Shown piece after piece: positions 8,447-15,544 of a DNA stretch of 64,000 bases. How positions within the stretch are numbered: position 1 is the stretch's first letter; the number at the start of each line of letters is the position of its first letter. A model generated the notes under the pieces. It worked only from the letters and a program-made list of their open reading frames with translations. It searched no databases and was not told the DNA's origin. This DNA comes from DASUPK01 sp963728875. GTDB lineage: Bacteria; Actinomycetota; Thermoleophilia; Solirubrobacterales; 70-9. A program made the position numbers and the translations under genes. Location of the stretch: positions 496,001-560,000 of the forward strand of contig CAVSLJ010000002.1 of NCBI GenBank assembly GCA_963728875.1, given 5' to 3'.

Positions 8447-9682
8447 ATGGCAGTCGAATCTCTCAAATGCAAGGAATGCGGGGAGACCTATCCGCTCGAG
8501 GCCCGTTTCGTCTGCGAGCAGTGCTTCGGGCCGCTGGAGGTCTCCTACGACTTCTCGGATCTGGACGCCGAGGAGGCACGGCGGAAGATCCAGGCCGGCT
8601 CGCGGGGCATCTGGCGCTACTCGGACTTCCTGCCATTTGATGGCCGACCCGGCGATCCGCTCGAGCCGGGGCTGACGCCTCTGATCCGGGCCGACCGGCT
8701 GGCCGACCGGCTTGGCATCGGCGAGCTCTGGATCAAGAACGACGCCGCGAACCCGACGCACTCCTTCAAGGACCGGGTCGTCGCGGTGGCCGTGGCCAAG
8801 GCCAAGGAGCTGGGATTCGAGACCGTCGCCTGCGCGTCGACCGGGAACCTCGCCAACGCCGTCGCCGCCCACGCGGCCGCGGCCGGGCTCGACTCCTACG
8901 TCTTCGTCCCAGCCGACCTCGAGGAGCAGAAGCTGCTCGCGACCGGGATCTACGGCACCAACCTGGTCGGGATCCGGGGCACCTACGACGACGTCAACCG
9001 GCTCTGTACTGAGCTCAGCCAGACGCACCCCTGGGCCTTCGTCAACGTCAACCTGAGGCCGTACTACTCCGAGGGCTCCAAGACCCTCGCCTTCGAGACG
9101 ATGGAGCAGCTCGGCTGGAGCCTGCCGGACCGGATCGTCGGGCCGATCGCCTCGGGCTCGATGTTCACGAAGCTCGCGAAGGGGATCCGGGAATGGCTCG
9201 ATGTCGGCCTGGTGGAGGGGGACCTGCCCACCTTCTGCGGCGCCCAGCCCGAGGGCTGCTCTCCCGTGGCGACCGCCTTCGCGGAGGGCTGGGACGTCTG
9301 CAAGCCCGAGCGGCAGCCCGACACGATCGCGAAGAGCCTGGCGATCGGCGACCCGGCGGATGGCCCCTATGCGCTCGAGCTCGCGCGAAGGACCGGTGGC
9401 GCGATCGAGTCGGTCAACGACGATGAGATTCGCGCCGGGATCAAGCTGCTGGCGGAGACCACCGGAGTGTTCACCGAGACGGCCGGAGGCGTCACCGTCG
9501 GCGTCCTCGCGAAGCTCGCCGAGGCGGGCGAGATCGGATCCGACGAGCGTGTCGTCGCCTACATCACCGGCGAGGGCCTGAAGACGCTCGACGCCGCGCG
9601 CGAGTCCTTCCGGATGCACGAGATCGATCCCACCCTCGACGCGTTCGAGGCGGAGTTCGAAGGGGTCGGCGTCTCGACCTGA
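8447..9682 (+). CDS. Threonine-synthase-like PLP enzyme under SAM control; possible O-phosphohomoserine-dependent homocysteine synthase
   Basis: A 411-residue fold-type II PLP enzyme of the threonine synthase family. An N-terminal zinc ribbon has C8, C11, C23 and C26. The PLP lysine is K108 in PTHSFKDRVV. Classical threonine synthases have PTGSFKDRG here, so the glycines flanking the lysine motif are changed to His and Val. STGNLANAVAAH is the phosphate-binding region of the cofactor site. The start is ATG 8447 with GAGGAG upstream. Automatic annotation would say thrC (O-phosphohomoserine to threonine). However, the gene is behind a SAM off-switch and next to a CysO-type sulfur carrier, which suits making homocysteine better than making threonine. 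Family membership is seen; the alternative reaction is inference. Confidence 0.85.
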   Translation: MAVESLKCKECGETYPLEARFVCEQCFGPLEVSYDFSDLDAEEARRKIQAGSRGIWRYSDFLPFDGRPGDPLEPGLTPLIRADRLADRLGIGELWIKNDAANPTHSFKDRVVAVAVAKAKELGFETVACASTGNLANAVAAHAAAAGLDSYVFVPADLEEQKLLATGIYGTNLVGIRGTYDDVNRLCTELSQTHPWAFVNVNLRPYYSEGSKTLAFETMEQLGWSLPDRIVGPIASGSMFTKLAKGIREWLDVGLVEGDLPTFCGAQPEGCSPVATAFAEGWDVCKPERQPDTIAKSLAIGDPADGPYALELARRTGGAIESVNDDEIRAGIKLLAETTGVFTETAGGVTVGVLAKLAEAGEIGSDERVVAYITGEGLKTLDAARESFRMHEIDPTLDAFEAEFEGVGVST

Positions 9683-9705
9683 TGACTAAGATCTTCGCCC
9701 GATGA
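9682..9705 (+). other. Seven-codon relay ORF between the PLP enzyme and the sulfur carrier
   Basis: A minimal reading frame MTKIFAR starts in the stop of the upstream gene (TGATG at 9680-9684) and ends in the start of the downstream gene (ATGA at 9702-9705). There is no Shine-Dalgarno sequence before the sulfur carrier gene, so reinitiation through this short frame could couple the three. TAAGAT at 9687-9692 could alternatively be a -10 box. It may be accidental. Confidence 0.3.
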
Positions 9706-9974
9706 GCGTCACCGTGAAGATCCCGGCGCAGCTCCGTGCCGCCACCGGCGGCGACGGCGAGATCGAGGTCGAGGGCTCCACCGTCGGCGAGGCGCTCGAC
9801 GCGGTCTTCGACCAGCACGACGGCCTGCGCGAGCGGATCACCCAGGACGGAGACCTGCGCCGGTTCGTGAACGTCTACGTCTCCGGTGAGGACATCCGCT
9901 TCCAGGACGGCCTCGACACGGCCGTCACGGACGGCGACGAGGTGACGATCCTGCCGGCGGTCGCCGGCGGCTGA
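9702..9974 (+). CDS. MoaD/ThiS-family sulfur carrier, CysO-like
   Basis: A 90-residue ubiquitin-fold protein ending in the diglycine AVAGG, the site where a partner E1-like enzyme would form a C-terminal thiocarboxylate. The end VTILPAVAGG and the middle RFVNVYVSGEDIRF look closest, from memory, to mycobacterial CysO, which donates sulfur to a fold-type II PLP enzyme (CysM) acting on O-phosphoserine. Here the adjacent PLP enzyme is threonine-synthase-like. No E1-like activating enzyme or Mec-type peptidase is in the window. The ATG at 9702 lacks a Shine-Dalgarno sequence; expression may depend on coupling or on a leaderless transcript. Confidence 0.88.
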   Translation: MSVTVKIPAQLRAATGGDGEIEVEGSTVGEALDAVFDQHDGLRERITQDGDLRRFVNVYVSGEDIRFQDGLDTAVTDGDEVTILPAVAGG

Positions 9975-10018
9975 CGCTCGCGGGATTCGGGCGCGGCGCG
10001 TCCGGGTAGGGAGGGGCC

Positions 10019-10486
10019 GTGCGAAAGCTTCTGGCAGCGGTCGTGCTGGTCGGCGTACTCGTGTTCCTCGCCGCGCCCGCCGGGGCGAGGAAGCACCACA
10101 GCCACAAGCCCTCGGGAGTCGCCGGGACGGTCCTCAACTCCACCTGCCCCGGCGCCTGTGCCGAGCCGCCTCCGCCGGAGCCGCTCTACACGGGCGAGGT
10201 GACCATCACCGTCACCCGGGTGAGCGACGGGCGGCAGGTGGCGAGCCAGGCGATCAGCGAAGGCCACTTCAGGCTGAGGCTGAAGAAGGGCGCCTACAGC
10301 GTCAGCTCGGTGCCGCCCAGTCCGCCGACCTGCGATCCGACGCCGCAAACGGTCTGTCCCCTGGACCAGGCGCAGGGCGCCGCGATCGTGCGCCCCTGCA
10401 TGCAGGGCGAGACGAAGCAGATCCAGGTGCGCCGCCACCGCTTCACGCACGTCGAGCTGCGCGTGAGCAACGTCTGCATCGTGTGA
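10019..10486 (+). CDS. Secreted hypothetical protein
   Basis: A 155-residue protein that I do not recognise. The N-terminus is a clear signal peptide: basic start, hydrophobic stretch VVLVGVLVFLAA, then a cleavage-like site APAGA-RK near residue 24. The mature part has a proline-rich segment (EPPPPEP), a beta-rich stretch with GEVTITVTRVSDG that resembles carboxypeptidase-regulatory or surface beta-sandwich modules, and six cysteines that could form disulfides outside the cell. The start is GTG 10019 with GAGGGG at 10011-10016. It follows the sulfur carrier gene by 44 nt but has no evident link to it. Confidence 0.7.
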   Translation: MRKLLAAVVLVGVLVFLAAPAGARKHHSHKPSGVAGTVLNSTCPGACAEPPPPEPLYTGEVTITVTRVSDGRQVASQAISEGHFRLRLKKGAYSVSSVPPSPPTCDPTPQTVCPLDQAQGAAIVRPCMQGETKQIQVRRHRFTHVELRVSNVCIV

Positions 10487-10509
10487 GCGAGACGCTTTCC
10501 TGAGGGGAG

Positions 10510-10515
10510 TAGGCT
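10510..10515 (+). promoter_or_regulatory. -10 box for a leaderless VOC-protein transcript
   Basis: TAGGCT ends exactly 6 nt before the GTG at 10522, so transcription would begin at the start codon. There is no Shine-Dalgarno sequence. Confidence 0.5.
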
Positions 10516-10521
10516 CGAGTT

Positions 10522-10854
10522 GTGCCTGCTCCATTGGTCGAGTTCCCGGGCGACGACCCCGAGCGGGCGAGGCGGTTCTGGGGTGGCGTGCTCGGAGTCA
10601 CGCTCGCGCCGAGACCCAGCGACGCTGGGGCCGGTTGGGAGGCAAACGGCGCCGACCTCCGTATCGGACTGCACCAGCGAGGGCCGGGGCCGGGCGACAC
10701 AGCCTCGCTGCCCTACTTCACCGTCGACGATCTGCCCGCCGCACTCGAGCGCGTGGGGGACCTCGGTGGGTCGGTGATCCATCCAGGTGAGCGCTGGGCC
10801 ATCTGCCGTGACTCCGAGGGCAGCCCGTTCGCGCTCGCGGCGGCTGGTTCCTAA
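10522..10854 (+). CDS. VOC (glyoxalase/bleomycin resistance fold) protein
   Basis: A 110-residue single-domain vicinal-oxygen-chelate protein. The N-terminus LVEFPGDDPERARRFWGGVLG is the usual first beta-alpha unit, and the end (RWAICRDSEGSPFALA) matches the closing strands with the conserved D-EG pattern. Whether the metal-binding residues are complete is not clear, and the substrate is unknown. It sits just before the tRNA-Arg gene, which is on the other strand. Confidence 0.8.
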   Translation: MPAPLVEFPGDDPERARRFWGGVLGVTLAPRPSDAGAGWEANGADLRIGLHQRGPGPGDTASLPYFTVDDLPAALERVGDLGGSVIHPGERWAICRDSEGSPFALAAAGS

Positions 10855-10868
10855 GAGCGCGACGAAAC

Positions 10869-10941
10869 GCGCCCGGCAGGATTCGAACCTGCGGCCTCTC
10901 CCTCCGGAGGGGAGCGCTCTATCCAGCTGAGCTACGGGCGC
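10869..10941 (-). tRNA. tRNA-Arg (anticodon CCG)
   Basis: The minus strand folds into a complete 73-nt cloverleaf: acceptor stem GCGCCCG/CGGGCGC, D stem GCTC/GAGC, anticodon stem CTCCC/GGGAG with loop CTCCGGA (anticodon CCG, reading CGG), a 5-nt variable loop, and T arm GCAGG-TTCGAAT-CCTGC. The 3' CCA is not encoded, so maturation needs RNase Z cleavage and CCA addition. The RNase Z gene starts 25 nt away on the opposite strand. Confidence 0.97.
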
Positions 10942-10954
10942 GGGCGGCCAAGTC

Positions 10955-10960
10955 TAGGCT
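10955..10960 (+). promoter_or_regulatory. -10 box for a leaderless rnz transcript
   Basis: TAGGCT ends 6 nt before the GTG at 10967. The interval between the tRNA gene and rnz is only 25 nt and must also hold the divergent tRNA promoter. Confidence 0.5.
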
Positions 10961-10966
10961 AGGCCC

Positions 10967-11950
10967 GTGGACCTCTCGGTCGTCTTTCTAGGCACCGGCG
11001 GCTCCGTGCCCTCGGCGCGGAGGGCCACCGCCTGCGTTCTGATCCGCGCCGGAGGCAGCCGCGTCCTGGTGGACGCGGGGGAGGGGGCCCAGCGGCAGAT
11101 GATCAACTCGACCGGGCTCGTCCAGGTCGACGACATCTACATCACGCACTTTCACGCCGACCATTATCTCGGCCTGCCCGGGCTCCTCAAGACCTATGAC
11201 CTGATGGAGCGCCAGGCCCCGCTGCGGATCGTCGGGCCGGCCGGACTGCACGAGCTGTTCGAGGCGCTGCGGCGCATCTTCGGCCGGCTCCGGTACGAGG
11301 TGGAGCTGGTCGAGCTCGGGCCGGGGGAGGGAATCGAGCACGACGGCTTCGAGATGAGTGCCTTCGCGGTCGAGCACCGGATGAAGGCGCTCGGCTATGC
11401 GTACGTCGAGCCGGAGCGCCCCGGCCGCTTCGACGTCGATGCCGCGCGCCGCCTCGGGATCACCGATGACCGGGACTTCGGCCGCCTGCAGCGCGGCGAG
11501 ACGGTCGCGGTGGACGGCTCGGAGGTTCGCCCCGACCAGGTTCTCGGCGAGGCGCGTGCCGGCCGCAAGGTCGTGATCACCGGCGACACCGCGCCCTGCG
11601 AGATGACGCGCATCGCCGCCCACGCGGCGCAGCTGCTGATCCACGACGGCACCTTCGCGGTCGAGGAGGCGGCCAGGGCCGCGGATACCGGTCACTCCAC
11701 AGCAAGGGATGCCGCCCAGCTCGCGGCCGACGCCGAGGCTCGCATGCTGGCGATCGTCCACGTCTCCTCGCGCTACAACGTCTCGGCCGTCCTCAAGGAG
11801 GCGCGCGACGCCTTCCCGGCCACGGTGGCGCCCCGCGACTTCGACCTGGCTGAGATCCCGTTCCCCGAGCGGGGCGATCCCGAGCTGATCCAGGAGGGCG
11901 CGAAGCAGCGCCCGGAGCCGCTGGCCGATCCCGCACCGGCCGGCGACTAA
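10967..11950 (+). CDS. rnz: Ribonuclease Z (tRNA 3' endonuclease)
   Basis: A 327-residue short-form RNase Z, which removes the 3' trailer of tRNA precursors. The metal motif THFHADHYLGLPGL holds H61, H63, D65 and H66. Further metal-site elements are VEHR, the ITGDT aspartate and the TGHST histidine. The insert around 143-195 corresponds to the substrate-binding arm of the family, and the GLPGLL segment supports RNase Z over generic MBL enzymes. The C-terminal 30 residues are proline-rich and look disordered. The GTG start at 10967 has no Shine-Dalgarno sequence but a -10 box 6 nt upstream. Confidence 0.93.
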   Translation: MDLSVVFLGTGGSVPSARRATACVLIRAGGSRVLVDAGEGAQRQMINSTGLVQVDDIYITHFHADHYLGLPGLLKTYDLMERQAPLRIVGPAGLHELFEALRRIFGRLRYEVELVELGPGEGIEHDGFEMSAFAVEHRMKALGYAYVEPERPGRFDVDAARRLGITDDRDFGRLQRGETVAVDGSEVRPDQVLGEARAGRKVVITGDTAPCEMTRIAAHAAQLLIHDGTFAVEEAARAADTGHSTARDAAQLAADAEARMLAIVHVSSRYNVSAVLKEARDAFPATVAPRDFDLAEIPFPERGDPELIQEGAKQRPEPLADPAPAGD

Positions 11951-12009
11951 CGCCGCAACCTGCGGCTTCATCGCCGGAGATCGTCGCATCCCGCTGCTAC
12001 GCTGGCGGG

Positions 12010-12050
12010 GCAGGCCCCTTTAACCACGGTCCCGTGAGGCCGGGAAGGAG
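12010..12050 (+). promoter_or_regulatory. PyrR-binding RNA hairpin overlapping the pyrR ribosome binding site
   Basis: The leader contains CCTT (12017-12020) paired with AAGG (12045-12048) and an upper CGG/CCG stem around the loop TCCCGTGAGG, which fits the PyrR recognition pattern (a CNGNGA-type loop). The 3' strand AAGGAG is also the Shine-Dalgarno sequence 7 nt before the pyrR ATG. PyrR bound with UMP would therefore block translation, as reported for mycobacterial pyrR. TACGCT at 11998-12003 is a likely -10 box, giving a transcript that starts at the hairpin. Confidence 0.8.
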
Positions 12051-12057
12051 CAGCAGC

Positions 12058-12627
12058 ATGAGCGACGAGAAGGTCGTGCTCGATCACGACGATCTACGGC
12101 GGACGCTTGTCCGTATCGCCCACGAGATCGTCGAGAAGAACGAGGATTCGGACCGCCTGGCGCTGGTCGGCATCCACACGCGCGGGGCCGTCATCTGCCG
12201 CCGCCTGCACGCGCTGATCGGAGAGCTCTCCGGCGCCGAGGTCCCGCTCGGCGATCTGGACATCTCCTTCTACCGGGACGACATCGAGCGGCGCGAGCCA
12301 CGCGACGCGCCGATCGTCCACGACTCCCACCTGGACTTCGACCTGGCCGGGCGAACGATCGTCCTCGTCGACGACGTGCTCTACACCGGCCGCACCGTGC
12401 GCGCCGCGATCGACGCGCTCTTCGACTACGGCCGGCCCGCGCGGGTCCAGCTCGCGGTCCTGGCCGACCGCGGCCACCGGGAGCTGCCGATCCGCCCCGA
12501 TTACGTCGGCAAGAACCTGCCGACGGCGCCGGGCGAGCGTGTGAATGTCCGGCTCGAGGAGACCGACGGCGCCGACGAGGTTGCGATCACGCCTGCCGCC
12601 ACGGCGACAGCGAAGGAGGACGTATGA
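12058..12627 (+). CDS. pyrR: Bifunctional pyr operon regulator PyrR / uracil phosphoribosyltransferase
   Basis: A 189-residue PRT-fold protein. The PRPP-binding motif is IVLVDDVLYTGRTVRAAIDAL, and GIHTRGA and DISFYRDD are typical PyrR segments. It binds the pyr mRNA hairpin when UMP is high and may also convert uracil and PRPP to UMP. I chose ATG 12058 because AAGGAG lies 7 nt upstream; a GTG at 12034 lies inside the regulatory hairpin. It is the first gene of the pyrimidine operon and overlaps pyrB by 4 nt (ATGA). Confidence 0.95.
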   Translation: MSDEKVVLDHDDLRRTLVRIAHEIVEKNEDSDRLALVGIHTRGAVICRRLHALIGELSGAEVPLGDLDISFYRDDIERREPRDAPIVHDSHLDFDLAGRTIVLVDDVLYTGRTVRAAIDALFDYGRPARVQLAVLADRGHRELPIRPDYVGKNLPTAPGERVNVRLEETDGADEVAITPAATATAKEDV

Positions 12628-13583
12628 AGCACCTGCTCGGAGTGGAAGGGCTCTCCCGCGAGGAGATGGATCGCATCCTCGAGCGAGCGCAGAGCTTCGC
12701 CGAGGTCGGCCGGCGCGACATCAAGAAGGTCCCGACGCTGCGCGGCCGGACCATCGTCAATCTCTTCTACGAGGCCAGCACCCGCACGCTCTCCTCGTTC
12801 GAGCTCGCCGCCAAGCGCCTCTCCGCCGACGTGGTCAGCGTCAAGTCCGCGGGCTCGTCGGTCGACAAGGGGGAGTCGCTGAAGGACACGGTCGCGACCC
12901 TCTCGGCCTATGACCCCGCGGCGATCGTGATCCGCTCCCCGCACGCCGGCGCCGCCGGCCTCGTCGCCCGCTGGACCGAGGCGTCGGTCATCAACGCAGG
13001 CGATGGCAAGCACGAGCACCCGACGCAGGCGCTGCTCGACGTCTTCACGCTCCGGCAGCGCCTCGACTCCCTCGAGGGCACCAACATCTGGATCGTCGGC
13101 GACGTCCTGCACAGCCGGGTCGCTCGGTCCTGTCTCCTCGCCTTCCAGAAGATGGGGGCGAAGGTGACGCTCTGCGGGCCGCCGACCCTGATCCCGCGCG
13201 GCATCGAGGCACTCGGCTGCGAGGTCACCTACGACCTCGACGGGCTCGGCGAGGCGGACGTCGTCTACGCCCTCCGCATGCAGCGCGAGCGGATGAGCGA
13301 GAGCTTCGTCCCTTCGCTGCGGGAGTACGCGAGCCGCTACCAGATCGACTCCCGGCGGCTCAGCCCTCGCCAGCTGCTCATGCACCCGGGCCCCGTCAAC
13401 CGCGGCGTCGAGCTCTCACCCGAGGTGATCGACTCGCCGCAGTCGCTGATCACCGCGCAGGTGGAGAGCGGCCTGGTGGTCCGCATGGCGATTCTCTACG
13501 AGCTGCTGGCGGGGAGCGACCGGGCTCGGCCCGACCGCGGTCCCGCGCCCGCCGACACCCCGACGATCGGTCAGCCGGCGTGA
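12624..13583 (+). CDS. pyrB: Aspartate carbamoyltransferase catalytic subunit
   Basis: A 319-residue ATCase that joins carbamoyl phosphate and aspartate. The carbamoyl-phosphate motif is YEASTRTLSSFE with S52-T53-R54-T55, a slight variant of FENSTRTRSSFE, and HPTQALLD is the second phosphate-site motif. The aspartate-domain loop MQRERM and the HPGPVNRG segment are also present. No regulatory subunit (pyrI) is nearby, as expected for actinobacteria. The C-terminal 20 residues are rich in Pro and Asp and extend past the usual end. It overlaps pyrC by 4 nt. Confidence 0.96.
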   Translation: MKHLLGVEGLSREEMDRILERAQSFAEVGRRDIKKVPTLRGRTIVNLFYEASTRTLSSFELAAKRLSADVVSVKSAGSSVDKGESLKDTVATLSAYDPAAIVIRSPHAGAAGLVARWTEASVINAGDGKHEHPTQALLDVFTLRQRLDSLEGTNIWIVGDVLHSRVARSCLLAFQKMGAKVTLCGPPTLIPRGIEALGCEVTYDLDGLGEADVVYALRMQRERMSESFVPSLREYASRYQIDSRRLSPRQLLMHPGPVNRGVELSPEVIDSPQSLITAQVESGLVVRMAILYELLAGSDRARPDRGPAPADTPTIGQPA

Positions 13584-14959
13584 GCGTCACGGAGAACGGA
13601 TCCGACGGAGCCGCCGGGGCGCCCAAGCTGATCTCGCGGCCGGGGCCGGGGGCGAACCTGGTGATCCGGGGCGCCCGTCTCCTCGATCCCAGGGCGGGCC
13701 TCGACGGCGCACATGACCTGGTCGTGCGCGACGGCGAGATCGCGGAGATCACGGCGGCGGGGAGTGCGCCCGAGGTCGAGGGCGCCGAGGTCGTCGACGA
13801 CGAGGGCCTGCTGGCCCTGCCCGCATTCGTCGATCCGCACGTCCACCTCCGGGTCCCGGGCCAGGAGCACAAGGAGGACCTCGAGACCGGCACCCGCTCG
13901 GCCGCCGCCGGCGGCTACTGCGCCGTGATCGCGATGGCCAACACCGCGCCGCCGATCGACTCCGCGGCGGTGCTCGGTTCCGTCCGCGAGCGCGCCGAGC
14001 GCGAGGCGTCGATCCCGGTCGGCTTCATCGCCAACGTCACCCGGGGGATGGAGGGGAGGGAGCTCACCGAGATGGCCGAGCTCGCCGAGTGCGGCGCGAT
14101 CGGCTTCTCCGACGACGGCCTGCCGATCGCCAACGCCCGAGTGCTGCGCCGCGCGCTCCAGTATCAGCGCCTGGCGGGCGGCGTGATCGCTCTGCACGAG
14201 GAGGACCCGGACCTCTCCGCGGACGGGGTCATGAACGAGGGCGAGGTCTCCGCCGCGCTAGGCATGGCCGGCGTGCCCGCGGTCTCCGAGTCGACCATGA
14301 TCGCCCGCAACTGCGCGCTCGCTCTCTACGAAGGGGCGCGGATCCACGTGCAGCATCTCTCGGCGCGGGCGTCGGTGGAGGAGATCGCCCGGGCCAAGGC
14401 GGCCGGGGTGCAGGTCACCTGCGAGGCGAGCCCGCATCACCTGACGCTCACCGACGAGGAGGTTCGCAGCCTCGACGCTCGGTTCAAGATGAATCCTCCG
14501 CTGCGGACCGAGGACGATCGCCAGGCCCTGATCGACGGCCTCCGCGACGGCACGATCGACTGCGTCGCGACGGATCACGCCCCGCACGCCGCGGAGGAGA
14601 AGGAGGTGCCCTTCGAGGAGGCCGCCATGGGGGTGACCGGGCTCGAGACCGCCTTCGCAGCTCTCTACACCGACCTGGTGCTGCCCGGCGTCCTTCCCCT
14701 CGAACTCCTGGTCGAGCGGATGACCTGCGGCGGCGAGCCCTTCGGCATCGAGGCGCCCCGCCTCGAGGCCGGTGCGCTCGCGAACGTCGCGCTGATCGAC
14801 CCGGAGCTGACCTGGACCGTCGGCGAGGACGGCTACGAGAGCCGCTCCTACAACAACTGCTTCGCCGGCCGGGAGCTGACCGGGCGGATCCTGATGACGG
14901 TCGCCGCCGGCCGGGTGGCGTTCCGTCAGCGCAGCTTCGCCCTCGGGGTCGCCTCGTGA
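13580..14959 (+). CDS. pyrC: Dihydroorotase
   Basis: A 459-residue class I dihydroorotase that closes carbamoyl aspartate to dihydroorotate. The metal motif is DPHVHLRVPGQE, the substrate-binding NTAPP segment follows, EASPHHLTL carries two histidines and ATDHAPH carries the catalytic aspartate. The N-terminus has a roughly 15-residue extension before the usual LVIRGARLLDP start. The GTG start overlaps the pyrB stop. The stop TGA at 14957-14959 is in the same frame as the isochorismatase-like coding region that follows. Confidence 0.95.
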   Translation: MSVTENGSDGAAGAPKLISRPGPGANLVIRGARLLDPRAGLDGAHDLVVRDGEIAEITAAGSAPEVEGAEVVDDEGLLALPAFVDPHVHLRVPGQEHKEDLETGTRSAAAGGYCAVIAMANTAPPIDSAAVLGSVRERAEREASIPVGFIANVTRGMEGRELTEMAELAECGAIGFSDDGLPIANARVLRRALQYQRLAGGVIALHEEDPDLSADGVMNEGEVSAALGMAGVPAVSESTMIARNCALALYEGARIHVQHLSARASVEEIARAKAAGVQVTCEASPHHLTLTDEEVRSLDARFKMNPPLRTEDDRQALIDGLRDGTIDCVATDHAPHAAEEKEVPFEEAAMGVTGLETAFAALYTDLVLPGVLPLELLVERMTCGGEPFGIEAPRLEAGALANVALIDPELTWTVGEDGYESRSYNNCFAGRELTGRILMTVAAGRVAFRQRSFALGVAS

Positions 14960-15544
14960 GCAGCGCTCGAGCGGGATCGAGCCGCGCTGGTCGTCGTCGA
15001 CGTCCAGGAGGGCTTTCGCAAGGCAATCCCCGAGTTCGAGCGCATCGCGAAGGCCACCGCAACGCTGATTCAGGGCGCCGAGGCGATCGGCATCCCGATC
15101 GTGATCACCGAGCAGTATCCGAAGGGACTGGGGGAGACCGCGCCGGAGGTGTCGGAGCACCTGCCCGACGGGACCGCCCCGATCGAGAAGGTCGTGTTCT
15201 CGGCCGCCGAGGCGGAGGGCTTCGACCTCTCGGACCGCGACCAGGCTCTCGTCTGCGGGATCGAGGCGCACGTCTGCGTCAACCAGACGGTTCTCGACCT
15301 GCTCGCGGAAGGCAAGGAGGTCGAGGTGGCCGAGGACGCGGTCGGCTCGCGGACCGAGGAGAACCGGCGGATCGGGCTCAACAAGATGGAGCGAGCCGGA
15401 GCCACGCTGACCAGCGTGGAGACTGCGCTCTTCGAGCTGCTCGGCCGCGCAGGCAGCGATGAGTTCAAGGCGATCCAGAAACTGATACTCGAATACGCCC
15501 CGAACCCGGAGACCATGCCGAAGCCGAGGGAGAGGGTCACGTGA
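14956..15544 (+). CDS. Isochorismatase/nicotinamidase-family hydrolase with an apparent +1 frameshift near its start
   Basis: A cysteine hydrolase of about 195 residues embedded between pyrC and carA. The catalytic set is present: Asp in VVVDVQEGF, Lys in APIEKVVF and Cys in GIEAHVCVNQT. The protein reads cleanly from about 14966, but the frame has no ATG, GTG or TTG before 15101, and starting there would lose the catalytic Asp. A GTG at 14956 (overlapping the pyrC stop like the other junctions) has an N-terminus that fits if one G near 14964 is removed. The length from that GTG is 3n+1, which agrees with a single inserted base. The substrate is unknown; a role in pyrimidine or nicotinamide amide hydrolysis is only a guess. 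Confidence 0.8.

Noticed and set aside
8447..9682. Calling the PLP enzyme simply thrC
   Set aside because: Family membership is clear, but the SAM off-switch, the sulfur carrier partner and the changed lysine motif argue against assigning threonine synthesis without a test.
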